Source: CBDCGS01 sp965216915
GTDB lineage: Bacteria > Pseudomonadota > Alphaproteobacteria > UBA828
Length of the DNA: 64,000 bases
Assembly (NCBI GenBank): GCA_965216915.1
Contig: CBDCGS010000009.1
Location: 1 to 64,000, forward strand
Direction: 5' to 3'
The notes beneath the pieces were generated by a model, which was not told the origin of the DNA, searched no databases, and saw only the letters and a list, made by a program, of their open reading frames with translations. Shown piece by piece: positions 27,186 through 35,200 of this stretch. Position 1 is the first letter of the stretch; every line of letters begins with the position of its first letter. The translations under genes and the position numbers were made by a program.

Positions 27186-27220
27186 AGGCCCGTCGCATGT
27201 TTTGCGACGGGCCTTTTCTT
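27186..27220 (+). terminator. Rho-independent terminator, plus strand
   Basis: A perfect 12-base-pair stem (AGGCCCGTCGCA pairing with TGCGACGGGCCT) with the loop TGTTT is followed by TTTCTT on the plus strand. On minus the stem is not followed by a T run. No protein gene on the plus strand ends here: the nearest plus-strand gene upstream ends at 22807. It may therefore end a short non-coding transcript started in 26.95-27.15 kb. Confidence 0.7.
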
Positions 27221-27244
27221 CGCGCCGGGGAGGGGCGGCCGCGG

Positions 27245-27394
27245 TCAGCGGCCGGCGCGGAGAGGGAGGTGGGGGGTCTCGTGCCGGTTCGGGCGGTGCC
27301 AGGGGCGTCGGGCCCCCATGGACCAAGCGCCAACCAGAACGCCCAGCGAGGCAAAGATTGCTGCGCCGACCAATAAGCCCGATACGAAACTCAT
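27245..27394 (-). CDS. 49-residue single-pass membrane protein
   Basis: From the ATG at 27394 the product begins MSFVSGLLVGAAIFASLGVL and continues VGAWSMGARRP, giving one clear transmembrane helix (about residues 4-25) with small residues, then a basic, proline-rich cytoplasmic tail ending HLPLRAGR. The ribosome site AAAGGAG lies nine bases before the start, which is stronger evidence than the length alone. The longer frame up to 27580 is not needed. No family recognised. It stands alone between the LLM gene (same strand, downstream) and the dioxygenase gene (divergent). Confidence 0.6.
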   Translation of the reverse strand: MSFVSGLLVGAAIFASLGVLVGAWSMGARRPWHRPNRHETPHLPLRAGR

Positions 27395-27499
27395 CTCTTT
27401 GGTCTCCTTTGGTCCTGCCCCGATCGTCGTGGTGGCTGGGGCGCCAAGTTCATGGTGAAGACCATAGAGCCGATCTGTAACGGCCCAATGTCGCGAAAG

Positions 27500-27548
27500 G
27501 TTTCTTTTGTTTCGATCGATGAAGGCAGATGTTTGAAACAAAAGAAAC
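27500..27548. promoter_or_regulatory. Perfect 14-bp inverted repeat in divergent promoter region
   Basis: Arm 1 GTTTCTTTTGTTTC (27500-27513) and arm 2 GAAACAAAAGAAAC (27535-27548) are exact reverse complements separated by 21 bases. Each arm itself contains two GAAAC/GTTTC cores four bases apart. It lies about 105 bases before the small membrane protein start (minus) and 82 bases before the phytanoyl-CoA dioxygenase-like start (plus). It can form a hairpin or serve as a double operator; no T run follows, so it is not a terminator. Confidence 0.55.
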
Positions 27549-27630
27549 ATTCGGGGTGTTCCGGATTGTGGCGACGGCACTCGTTAAGGCTTTGCCGCTA
27601 CGCTGTAGTCAACGGACGGAACGGGCCATC

Positions 27631-28494
27631 ATGGAACCTCAAGAGCATTTCTTGCGCCACGGCTATGCGGTGGTCCGCAGCCTTTTCGGGCCGCGCGAGC
27701 GACGCGCGATCGCGCGCGCCTTCGACCGCATCTATGCCCGCGGGATGGGCTACCGCGCGAGCTTTCGCCGCCAAAACGTGCTCTTTCGGATCGCCCCCGA
27801 CGCCGCGCTGGGGCGGGTCGTGCGCATGGTCCAATGGCCGAGCTACTTCGACCCGCTGCTCGACAAGGTGCGGCGCGATCCGCGGCTCCTTGCCCTGGTC
27901 TCGCCGCTGATCGGACGTGACCTCAAGCAGATCATCAACCAGATGCACTGGAAGCCGCCCGGCGCGGCCATGGTCGAGTTCGGCTACCACCAGGATTGTC
28001 ATTTCCGCCGTCCGGCCGCCGCCTACCGCGCGCTCGAAACCTCCTACGTGCAAACCGGTATCGCGCTCGATCCGCACACCGTGGAGAGCGGCGCGATGAC
28101 GGTCTATCCGGGGAGCCACCGCCTCGGCCCGGTCGAGCTCAGCCAGACCGGCCGTGTGATGGATACGCGGCGCGATGTCGCCACGCTCGAGGCGCTAGGG
28201 CTCGATCCGGCTGACATGGTCACACTCGAGATGGCGCCGGGTGATGTCGCGTTGTGGCACCCCTGCACCATCCACGGCTCCGGCCCCAACCATGCCGACC
28301 ATGACCGCAGGCTCTATATCAACGGGTACGTCACCGCGGCGAATTGCGAGCGGGGCGTTTGGACCTTCCGCAACGGTGCGCCGTGCCCCATCGGTCCGCC
28401 GGTGCTGATTCACTATGAGGACCTGTTCGCCCGCCCGGCGCCGCATTATGTCGACGAGCCCAGCGCGCCAAACGCCTCGCGCGCGGCTGCCTAG
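27631..28494 (+). CDS. Phytanoyl-CoA dioxygenase (PhyH)-family protein
   Basis: A 287-residue Fe(II)/2-oxoglutarate dioxygenase. The metal triad is HQD (His120, Asp122) plus a distal histidine in IHGSGPN (about 215), with the 2-oxoglutarate arginine in HDRRLYINGY. The family hydroxylates varied small molecules, often in secondary metabolism or osmolyte synthesis; the substrate here is unknown. The ATG at 27631 begins a typical N terminus (EHFLRHGYAVVRSLFGP); upstream in-frame codons are in the regulatory region. Convergent with the DNA ligase gene, overlapping it by four bases. Confidence 0.86.
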   Translation: MEPQEHFLRHGYAVVRSLFGPRERRAIARAFDRIYARGMGYRASFRRQNVLFRIAPDAALGRVVRMVQWPSYFDPLLDKVRRDPRLLALVSPLIGRDLKQIINQMHWKPPGAAMVEFGYHQDCHFRRPAAAYRALETSYVQTGIALDPHTVESGAMTVYPGSHRLGPVELSQTGRVMDTRRDVATLEALGLDPADMVTLEMAPGDVALWHPCTIHGSGPNHADHDRRLYINGYVTAANCERGVWTFRNGAPCPIGPPVLIHYEDLFARPAPHYVDEPSAPNASRAAA

Positions 28495-30089
28495 GACGAG
28501 CCGGCCTCCTCCGTCATCAAACGCTCGAGCGTCTCCAAGCGCTCCGCCTCGCGCACGGGCTTGTCCCAGCGGATGCGATGGATGCGCGGGAAGCGCATGG
28601 CGACGCCCGACTTGTGGCGTTTGGAGCGATGCACTGAATCGAAGGCGACTTCCAGGACGAGCGCGGGCTCGACCGCCCGCACGGGGCCGAAGCGCTCGAC
28701 CGTGTGGTTGCGCACCCAGCGGTCGAGGCGCCGCAGCTCCTCGTCGGTGAAACCTGAATAGGCCTTGCCGACGGGCACCAGGGCATCGCGTCCGCCATCC
28801 TCGGTGCGCCAGGCGCCGAAGGTGTAGTCCGAATAAAAGGACGAGCGCTTGCCGTGGCCACGCTGGGCGTACATCAACACGAGATCGAGCGTGAGGGCGT
28901 CGCGCTTCCATTTGAACCACGGGCCCTTCGGGCGCCCGGCCACATAGACGCTGTCCGCCCGCTTCAGCATCAACCCTTCCATGCCCTCGGCGCGGGCCTC
29001 GGCGCGAAGCGTGGCCAGCGCCTCCAGCGAGCGCACCGGGAGCAGCGGCGACAGATCGAAGCGGGCCGGCGCGTTGCGCGTGTACCAGGCCTCGAGCCGT
29101 GCCCGCCGGGTCGCGAAATCAAGCCCGCGCAGGTCATCCGCGCCGTCGAACAGGATGTCATAGAGACGCACATGCGCGGGGTGATCTGCGCGCATGCGCT
29201 TGCTGACGGTCTTGCGGTTGAGGCGCTGTTGCAGATCGTTGAACGGCGCGACCACGCCGTCGCGCATCACGAGGAGCTCACCGTCGAGGACGGCGTGAAA
29301 GCGCACCGCCTCGAGGATATCGGGAAAGGCGCCACCGATGTCGTCGCCCGAGCGCGAGTAGAGCCGCGCCTCGCCGTCGCGTGCAGCCACCTGCACGCGA
29401 ATGCCGTCCCACTTCCATTCGACCTGATAAGCCTCGAGGTCGAGGTTCCCCACCTCGGCGTCGTCCAGCGGGTTCGCCAGCATGAGTGGGCGAAAGGCGA
29501 GGGCGAGGCCGACTTCGGGGCGCGGCGCGCGCCCATCGAGCCAGGCGAAGAGCGCGGCATAGGGCGGCGCGAGCGTGTGCCACACCTCCTCGACCTCGGC
29601 GAGCGGCACGTCGCCGAAACGCGCGAGCGCCGTCTTGGCGAGGCGCGTCGAAACCCCGATGCGCAGCGCACCCGTGATCAGCTTGAGAAGCGCCCACCGG
29701 CCGGTGGCATCCAGCCGGTCGAGCCATGCGGCCAGCAGCGCGGGCACATCTTCGCGGCGCACCGCGCCAAGCGCGTCCACCACGTCGGCGAGGCGCGGCG
29801 GGTCGTCGTCGGTCTCGGCTTCGGGCCAGATCAGCGCCGTCGTCTCGGCGAGATCGCCGACATAATCATACGACAGCGCAAACAGCACCGGATCGATGCG
29901 GGTCTTCACGAGATCGCGGATCACCGCCGGCTTGGCGTGCGGGAAATCCAGGGCGCCGGTGAGAGCGGCGAGCGCATGGCCACGATCCGGATCGGGCGCG
30001 GTGGCAAAGTAAGCTTCGAGCAGGCGAAGCTTGCCGTTGCGCGCGGGCGTGTAGCTCAGCGAATCGAGAAGGGCCGCGAAACGCCTCAC
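28491..30089 (-). CDS. ATP-dependent DNA ligase (ligase-associated repair set)
   Basis: A 532-residue ligase: N-terminal DNA-binding domain (about 1-200), nucleotidyltransferase domain with the adenylated lysine in VEWKWDGIRVQV (KWDG, Lys226), the motif III/IIIa region DGELLVMRDG, motif IV EGLMLKRADS and motif V WFKWKRD, then an OB domain with LEVAFDSVHRS. It seals nicks using ATP. The start GTG at 30089 overlaps the exonuclease stop (GTGA), so the two are translationally coupled. It belongs to the four-gene ligase-associated repair module with the exonuclease, helicase and PdeM. Confidence 0.92.
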   Translation of the reverse strand: MRRFAALLDSLSYTPARNGKLRLLEAYFATAPDPDRGHALAALTGALDFPHAKPAVIRDLVKTRIDPVLFALSYDYVGDLAETTALIWPEAETDDDPPRLADVVDALGAVRREDVPALLAAWLDRLDATGRWALLKLITGALRIGVSTRLAKTALARFGDVPLAEVEEVWHTLAPPYAALFAWLDGRAPRPEVGLALAFRPLMLANPLDDAEVGNLDLEAYQVEWKWDGIRVQVAARDGEARLYSRSGDDIGGAFPDILEAVRFHAVLDGELLVMRDGVVAPFNDLQQRLNRKTVSKRMRADHPAHVRLYDILFDGADDLRGLDFATRRARLEAWYTRNAPARFDLSPLLPVRSLEALATLRAEARAEGMEGLMLKRADSVYVAGRPKGPWFKWKRDALTLDLVLMYAQRGHGKRSSFYSDYTFGAWRTEDGGRDALVPVGKAYSGFTDEELRRLDRWVRNHTVERFGPVRAVEPALVLEVAFDSVHRSKRHKSGVAMRFPRIHRIRWDKPVREAERLETLERLMTEEAGSS

Positions 30090-31108
30090 GTCTCGCCATC
30101 CTCGTCGTCGCGGCCGGTGAGCGCCAACACGCGCGGGCGCATGCCGCGCGACGCCGCGTGGTGGGCGAGCGCCTCCTCGCGCCCATGCGTGATCCACACC
30201 TCCTCTGGCGCGATCTCGTCGAGCGTCGCGGTGAGCTCGTCCCAGTCGGCATGGTCGGAGATGACGAGGGGAAGCTCCGCGCCCCGCTGACGCGCGCGGG
30301 CGCGCACGCGCATCCAGCCGGAGGCGCCGGCGGGAAGCGGGTCGGGTAGGCGGCGCGACCAGCGATCCGCCATCGCCGAGGGCGGCGCCAGCACGATCTC
30401 GCCCTGCAGGTCAGCCTTCGCCATGCCGGAGACGGGGCGAAGGGCGCCGAGTGCCACACCCTGCGCCTCGTAGAGGGCGCAAAGTCGTTCGAGCGCGCCA
30501 TGGAGGTAGAGCGGGCGGTCATAACCCGCCTCGCGCAGCAGCGCGATCACGCGCTGGCATTTGCCGAGCGCATAGACGCCGACGAGGTGACAGCGTTCCG
30601 GGAACAAGCGCTGCGACGCGAGCAAGCGCGCGATCTCGGTCTCCGCCGGCGGATGGCGAAAGACCGGCAAGGCGAAGGTCGCTTCGGTGATGAAGAGATC
30701 GCACGGCACCGGCTCGAAGGGAAGGCACGTCGGATCGCGCCGTCGCTTGTAGTCGCCCGAGGCAACGACCCGCGTGCCCGCGTGGCTCAGCGCCACCTGG
30801 GCGCTGCCGAGCACGTGCCCAGCCGGCGCCAGCGAAAGCGTCACGCCGTCGAGCATCAGCGCCTCGCCGTGGCGTAGCGCTTGGTAGCTGGTCTCACCGT
30901 CGCCGAAGCGCGCGCGCATAATCGCGATGGTCGCCGGCGTTGCCAGCACCGCGCCATGGCCGGGCCTCGCGTGGTCGCCATGGCCGTGCGTGATGATGGC
31001 CCGCGCGACCGGCCTCGACGGATCGATGTAGGCGTCCGCCGGCACGCAATAGAGCCCCTTGGGCCTGACCTGAAGCCAGAATGGTGGCTCTGCGGGCGGA
31101 ATCGACAT
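30086..31108 (-). CDS. Ligase-associated DNA exonuclease (metallo-beta-lactamase fold)
   Basis: A 340-residue protein of the beta-CASP-like metallo-beta-lactamase group. The metal motif HGHGDHARPGH is at residues 41-51, with AGHVLGSAQVAL and ASGDYKRRRDPTCLPF typical of the ligase-associated exonuclease family (TIGR04122). The C-terminal LVISDHADWDELTATL and VWITHGREEALAHH complete the site. It is thought to trim DNA ends for the partner ligase. Overlaps the ligase start by four bases on its 3' side; its 5' end is divergent from the helicase gene with 54 bases between them. Confidence 0.92.
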   Translation of the reverse strand: MSIPPAEPPFWLQVRPKGLYCVPADAYIDPSRPVARAIITHGHGDHARPGHGAVLATPATIAIMRARFGDGETSYQALRHGEALMLDGVTLSLAPAGHVLGSAQVALSHAGTRVVASGDYKRRRDPTCLPFEPVPCDLFITEATFALPVFRHPPAETEIARLLASQRLFPERCHLVGVYALGKCQRVIALLREAGYDRPLYLHGALERLCALYEAQGVALGALRPVSGMAKADLQGEIVLAPPSAMADRWSRRLPDPLPAGASGWMRVRARARQRGAELPLVISDHADWDELTATLDEIAPEEVWITHGREEALAHHAASRGMRPRVLALTGRDDEDGET

Positions 31109-31162
31109 AGGTCTCTGGAACGGCGCGGCTCAGACGGTGTGCGGGGGGTACGAAACGGGACC

Positions 31163-33628
31163 ATGGCGACTCGGCCATCCGAGGTCAATTCGCTCCCGCC
31201 GGCGTTCGCCGATTGGTTCGCGGCGCGCGGCTGGCAGCCGTTTCCGCACCAGCTCGAGATGCTTGCGGCGGCGGAGGCGGGCAAGAGCGCGCTCCTCGTC
31301 GCGCCGACCGGCGCCGGCAAGACGCTCGCGGGGTTTCTGCCGACGCTCGCGGAGCTGATCGCGCGGCCGCAGCGGGGCATTCACACGCTCTACGTCTCGC
31401 CGCTCAAGGCGCTCGCCGTCGATATCCAGCGCAATCTCGCGACGCCGGTCGCCGAGATGGGCTTGCAGATAAGCCTCGACAGCCGCACCGGCGACACCAC
31501 CATCGCGCGCCGGCAGCGCCAGCGGCGGCGCCCGCCCAATATCCTGCTGACGACACCGGAATCGCTCGCGCTGATGCTCTCCTACCACGACACGGCGCGC
31601 ACCTTTGCGGGTCTCCACGCGGTCGTGGTCGACGAGCTGCACGCGCTTGCCGATAACAAACGCGGCGATCTGCTCGCGCTCGGCCTCGCCCGGCTCGCCA
31701 AGCTCGCGCCGCGCGCGCGGCGTGTCGGCCTCTCGGCCACGGTCGCCGACGCACCGGCGCTCGCCGCCTATCTGTCACCGAGCGGGCGGCATGACCCGAC
31801 GCGGGTCGAGGTCATTCGCGGCCCGGACGGCGCGGAGCCCGAGATCGACATCCTGATTGCGGGCGCGCGGCTTCCCTGGTCGGGCCATATGGCGCGCTAC
31901 GCGCTGCCCGAGGTCTACGAGCTGATCCGGGGCGCCGGCACGACCATCGTGTTCGTCAACACGCGCGCGCAGGCGGAGATCACCTTCCACGAGCTGTGGC
32001 GGCTGAACGAGGACGGGCTGGCGATCGCGTTGCACCACGGCAGCCTCGGGCGCGAGCAGCGCAAGAAGGTCGAGGGAGCGATGGCGGCGGGCACGCTGCG
32101 CGCGATCGTCGCCACCTCCTCGCTCGACCTCGGGGTGGATTGGGGCGCGGTGGACCTCGTCGTGCAGCTCGGCGCGCCCAAGGGAGCAAGCCGGTTGTTG
32201 CAAAGAATCGGTCGCTCCAATCACCGCCTCGATCAGCCGAGCCGCGCGGTGCTGGTGCCCGGCAACCGCTTCGAGGTGCTGGAATGCCGCGCCGCGAAGG
32301 AGGCCGTGCACGCCCGTGCCCTCGATCGCGCGCCTTCGCGACCGGGCGCGCTCGACGTGCTCGCGCAGCACATTTGGGGCACTGCCTGCGCCGGCCCCTT
32401 CGCCGCCGACGCGCTCTATGACGAGGTCACCACCGCGGCTCCCTATGCCGCGCTGAGCCGCACCGATTTCGACGACTGCCTGTCCTTCGTGGTGGACGGC
32501 GGCTACGCGCTCAAGGTCTATGACCGCTACAAGCGCCTCGCGTGCGACCGCGACGGGCTCTATCGTCTGGTGCGGCCGGCGCAGGCGCGGCGCTACCGGA
32601 TGAACGCCGGCGTGATCGTCACGCTGCCGATGCTCAAGGTGCGCTTCGGGCGGGGCCGGGTGCTGGGCGAGGTGGAGGAGCATTTCGTGCGTGGGCTGAC
32701 GCCGGGCGATACCTTCGCCTTCGCCGGGCGCATTCTCCGGTTCGAGCGGATCCGCGAACTCTCCGTCGAGGTGAGCAGGGTCACCAAGGCGGAGAACCCG
32801 CGCGTGCCGACCTATGGCGGCGGCCGCTTTCCGCTGACGACGAACCTCGCGGACCGGGTGCGTGCGCTGATCGCCGATCCGGAGAACTGGCCGCGTTTTC
32901 CCGAGCCCGTGCGCGAATGGCTGGACCTGCAGCGCGCCCGTTCGGTTCTGCCGCACGCCGATGGGCTGCTCGTCGAGACCTTTCCGCGGGGGCAGAAGGC
33001 GTTTCTCGTCGCCTATTGCTTCGAGGGCCGCAACGCGCATCAAACGCTCGGCATGCTGCTGACCCGACGCATGGAGCGTGCCGGCCTCGGGCCGCTCGGC
33101 TTCGTCGCCTCAGACTATGCGATCGCGGTCTGGAGCCTGCATCCGGCCGAGGATATGGCGCGCCTCTTCGATCAAGATATGATGGGCGACGATCTCGAGG
33201 CGTGGATGGCGGAATCGACTCTGCTCAAGCGCACTTTCCGCAATTGCGCCGTCATCGCGGGGCTGATCGAGCGCCGACATCCCGGCGAGGAGCTCTCGGG
33301 CCGTCAGATCACCTTCAACGCCGATCTCATCTACGACGTGCTGCGCAGCCATCAGCCTGATCACGTCCTTCTACGCGCGACACGGGCGGACGCGGCGAGC
33401 GGCCTCACCGACATCCGCCGCTTGAGCGGGATGCTCGCGCGCGTCAAAGGCAAGATCACCCACCACCGGCTCGACCGGGTGTCGCCGCTCGCCGTCCCGG
33501 TGCTGCTCAGCATCGGTCGCGAGGGGGTCACCGGCGATGCCGTCGATGAACTCCTTGACGAGAGCGCGCAGAGCTTGATCCAAGAGGCGATGGGCAGTGA
33601 AATCGAGTCGAGACGCCGACGCAAATGA
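31163..33628 (+). CDS. Ligase-associated DEXH-box helicase (Lhr-like)
   Basis: An 821-residue superfamily 2 helicase. Walker A is APTGAGKT (47-54), the Walker B box is VVVDELHAL, motif III is VGLSATV, and the C-terminal RecA domain has SSLDLGVDWGAVDLVVQLGA and LLQRIGRSNHRLDQPSRA. A winged-helix and Lhr-core C-terminal region follows (TYGGGRFPLTTNLADRV, MLARVKGKITHHRLDR). This is the family TIGR04121 organisation. The ATG at 31163 starts a clean N terminus; the frame is open upstream but overlaps the exonuclease promoter. Its stop overlaps the pdeM start (ATGA). Confidence 0.93.
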   Translation: MATRPSEVNSLPPAFADWFAARGWQPFPHQLEMLAAAEAGKSALLVAPTGAGKTLAGFLPTLAELIARPQRGIHTLYVSPLKALAVDIQRNLATPVAEMGLQISLDSRTGDTTIARRQRQRRRPPNILLTTPESLALMLSYHDTARTFAGLHAVVVDELHALADNKRGDLLALGLARLAKLAPRARRVGLSATVADAPALAAYLSPSGRHDPTRVEVIRGPDGAEPEIDILIAGARLPWSGHMARYALPEVYELIRGAGTTIVFVNTRAQAEITFHELWRLNEDGLAIALHHGSLGREQRKKVEGAMAAGTLRAIVATSSLDLGVDWGAVDLVVQLGAPKGASRLLQRIGRSNHRLDQPSRAVLVPGNRFEVLECRAAKEAVHARALDRAPSRPGALDVLAQHIWGTACAGPFAADALYDEVTTAAPYAALSRTDFDDCLSFVVDGGYALKVYDRYKRLACDRDGLYRLVRPAQARRYRMNAGVIVTLPMLKVRFGRGRVLGEVEEHFVRGLTPGDTFAFAGRILRFERIRELSVEVSRVTKAENPRVPTYGGGRFPLTTNLADRVRALIADPENWPRFPEPVREWLDLQRARSVLPHADGLLVETFPRGQKAFLVAYCFEGRNAHQTLGMLLTRRMERAGLGPLGFVASDYAIAVWSLHPAEDMARLFDQDMMGDDLEAWMAESTLLKRTFRNCAVIAGLIERRHPGEELSGRQITFNADLIYDVLRSHQPDHVLLRATRADAASGLTDIRRLSGMLARVKGKITHHRLDRVSPLAVPVLLSIGREGVTGDAVDELLDESAQSLIQEAMGSEIESRRRRK

Positions 33629-34320
33629 GCCAAATCGCACTCAACGGCGAAACACTGATCGCCGATGCTTCCGGCGCGCTGCTCTGGCCCGCGCGCGAGA
33701 CCCTCGTCGTTGCCGATCTCCACTTCGAGAAGGGATCGCGCTACGCCGGCGAAGGCCACCTCTTGCCGCCCTACGACACCGCGGCCACGCTGACCCTGCT
33801 CACGGGCGTCCTCCGGCGCACCGGCGCGCGGCGCGTGATCTGCCTCGGCGATAGCTTCGACGACAACGATGGGCCGGGTCGCCTCGCGCCCGCGGATGCG
33901 GCCGCGATCCGCGCGTTGACCGCCGCGCATGCGTGGATTTGGGTCTCCGGCAATCACGATCCCGACCCACCGGCTGCGCTTGGTGGCACGGCCAGCGATC
34001 ACGTGGAGGACGGCGCGCTCGCGTTTCGCCATCGCGCTGCGGGTGATTCGAACGGCCACGAGCTCTCGGGTCACTTCCACCCCAAGGCGCGGGTTCGGCT
34101 TCGCACGCGCAATCTCACTGCGCGCTGCTTTGTCGGCGACGGCAACCGGCTTATCCTGCCCGCCTTTGGTGCATTTACGGGCGGGCTCAACGTGTTGGAT
34201 CCGGCGATCGATGGGTTGTTTCCCGATGGCTTTCGCGCGCATGTGATCGGCCGCAAGGCGATCTATCGCTTCGACCGCGCGTCCCTGCTGCCCGGCGTCA
34301 CGCCGATCGTGGACACATGA
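33625..34320 (+). CDS. pdeM: Ligase-associated DNA damage response endonuclease PdeM
   Basis: A 231-residue calcineurin-like metallophosphoesterase. The metal-binding blocks are VVADLHFEKGS (DxH), CLGDSFDDND (GD), VSGNHDPD (GNHD) and LSGHFHPKARVRL (GHxH). It corresponds to TIGR04123, always found with the ligase, exonuclease and helicase of this module. It starts four bases before the helicase stop and overlaps the next gene start by four bases (ATGA at 34317), so the plus-strand part of the operon is tightly coupled. Confidence 0.92.
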   Translation: MSQIALNGETLIADASGALLWPARETLVVADLHFEKGSRYAGEGHLLPPYDTAATLTLLTGVLRRTGARRVICLGDSFDDNDGPGRLAPADAAAIRALTAAHAWIWVSGNHDPDPPAALGGTASDHVEDGALAFRHRAAGDSNGHELSGHFHPKARVRLRTRNLTARCFVGDGNRLILPAFGAFTGGLNVLDPAIDGLFPDGFRAHVIGRKAIYRFDRASLLPGVTPIVDT

Positions 34321-35198
34321 ACGAGAGAAACGCCGACACGCAAAAGCCTTTCGATTGGCGCGCCCTTGCCCCGGAGGCGCTCGAGCGCCACTACAATCCG
34401 CGAGCCGCGCTCAGCGAGGAATGGGTCGCAGGCCACCTTGCGGACTATGCGGCGCGTTCGGCGGCGACCAGTGCCAGGCACACCCCGCGTGTCGATATTC
34501 GCTATGGCGACCGCCCGAAGGAGACCTTCGACCTGTTCGCGCCGGCGACCGAGGTGCCCGCGCCCGCGCTGATCTTCATCCATGGCGGCTATTGGCGGGC
34601 GATGGACAAGAGCGACGTCAGCTTCGTCCTGGAGCCCGTCGTCGCGGCCGGGGCGGTCGGCATCAACGCCAACTACGACCTCTGCCCCGACGTCACGCTC
34701 GACATCATCGTGCAGGAGATGCGCCGCCTCGTCGCCCATGTGATCCGCGAGGCCGGCGCGCTTGGTGTCGATCCCGCGCGCCTCTATCTGACGGGCCATT
34801 CGGCCGGAGCCCATCTCTCCGCCATGTTGCTCGCCCATGACTGGGCGGCGGAGGGCTTGCCGGCGCGCCCGTTCAAAGGCGCGAGCCTCATCAGCGGGAT
34901 CTACGAGCCCGAGATCGTGCGGCACATCTCGGTGAACGCCGACGTGCGGCTCACCGAGGAGATGGCGCAGCGCAACGATTGTCTCGCCCGGCCGCCGCGC
35001 TACGACCTGCCGGTGTTTCTCTCCGTCGGCGGCGAAGAGCCGGAAGGCTGGATCGCCCAGTCGGAGGCTTATCGCGCCGCCTGTCGGCGCGCGGGCGTTG
35101 ACGCGGTGCTCCACATCGCCCCCGGCGCGGATCACTTCGGCCTGCTGACCGAGCCGCTGGCGCCCGCCGGCGCGTTCGCACCCGACATCGCGCTCTGA
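34317..35198 (+). CDS. Alpha/beta hydrolase, arylformamidase-like
   Basis: A 293-residue hydrolase with the oxyanion motif FIHGGYWRAMDKSDV, the nucleophile elbow TGHSAGAHLSAM, an acid near SVGGEEPEGW and the histidine in APGADHFGLL. The HGGYW motif and the N-terminal ALERHYNPRAAL segment match the kynurenine formamidase (arylformamidase) group, which removes formyl groups from aromatic amines. No tryptophan-degradation genes are nearby, so the substrate is open. Four-base overlap with pdeM means it is probably expressed with the repair genes by position rather than by function. Confidence 0.85.
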   Translation: MNERNADTQKPFDWRALAPEALERHYNPRAALSEEWVAGHLADYAARSAATSARHTPRVDIRYGDRPKETFDLFAPATEVPAPALIFIHGGYWRAMDKSDVSFVLEPVVAAGAVGINANYDLCPDVTLDIIVQEMRRLVAHVIREAGALGVDPARLYLTGHSAGAHLSAMLLAHDWAAEGLPARPFKGASLISGIYEPEIVRHISVNADVRLTEEMAQRNDCLARPPRYDLPVFLSVGGEEPEGWIAQSEAYRAACRRAGVDAVLHIAPGADHFGLLTEPLAPAGAFAPDIAL

Positions 35199-35200
35199 GC

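Noticed and set aside
26941..27220. Possible 6S RNA ending at the orphan terminator
   Set aside because: A segment CCTGGCGGCACCCTC resembles the 3' arm of 6S RNA, but no upstream 5' arm that could pair with it is present, so the closing stem fails.
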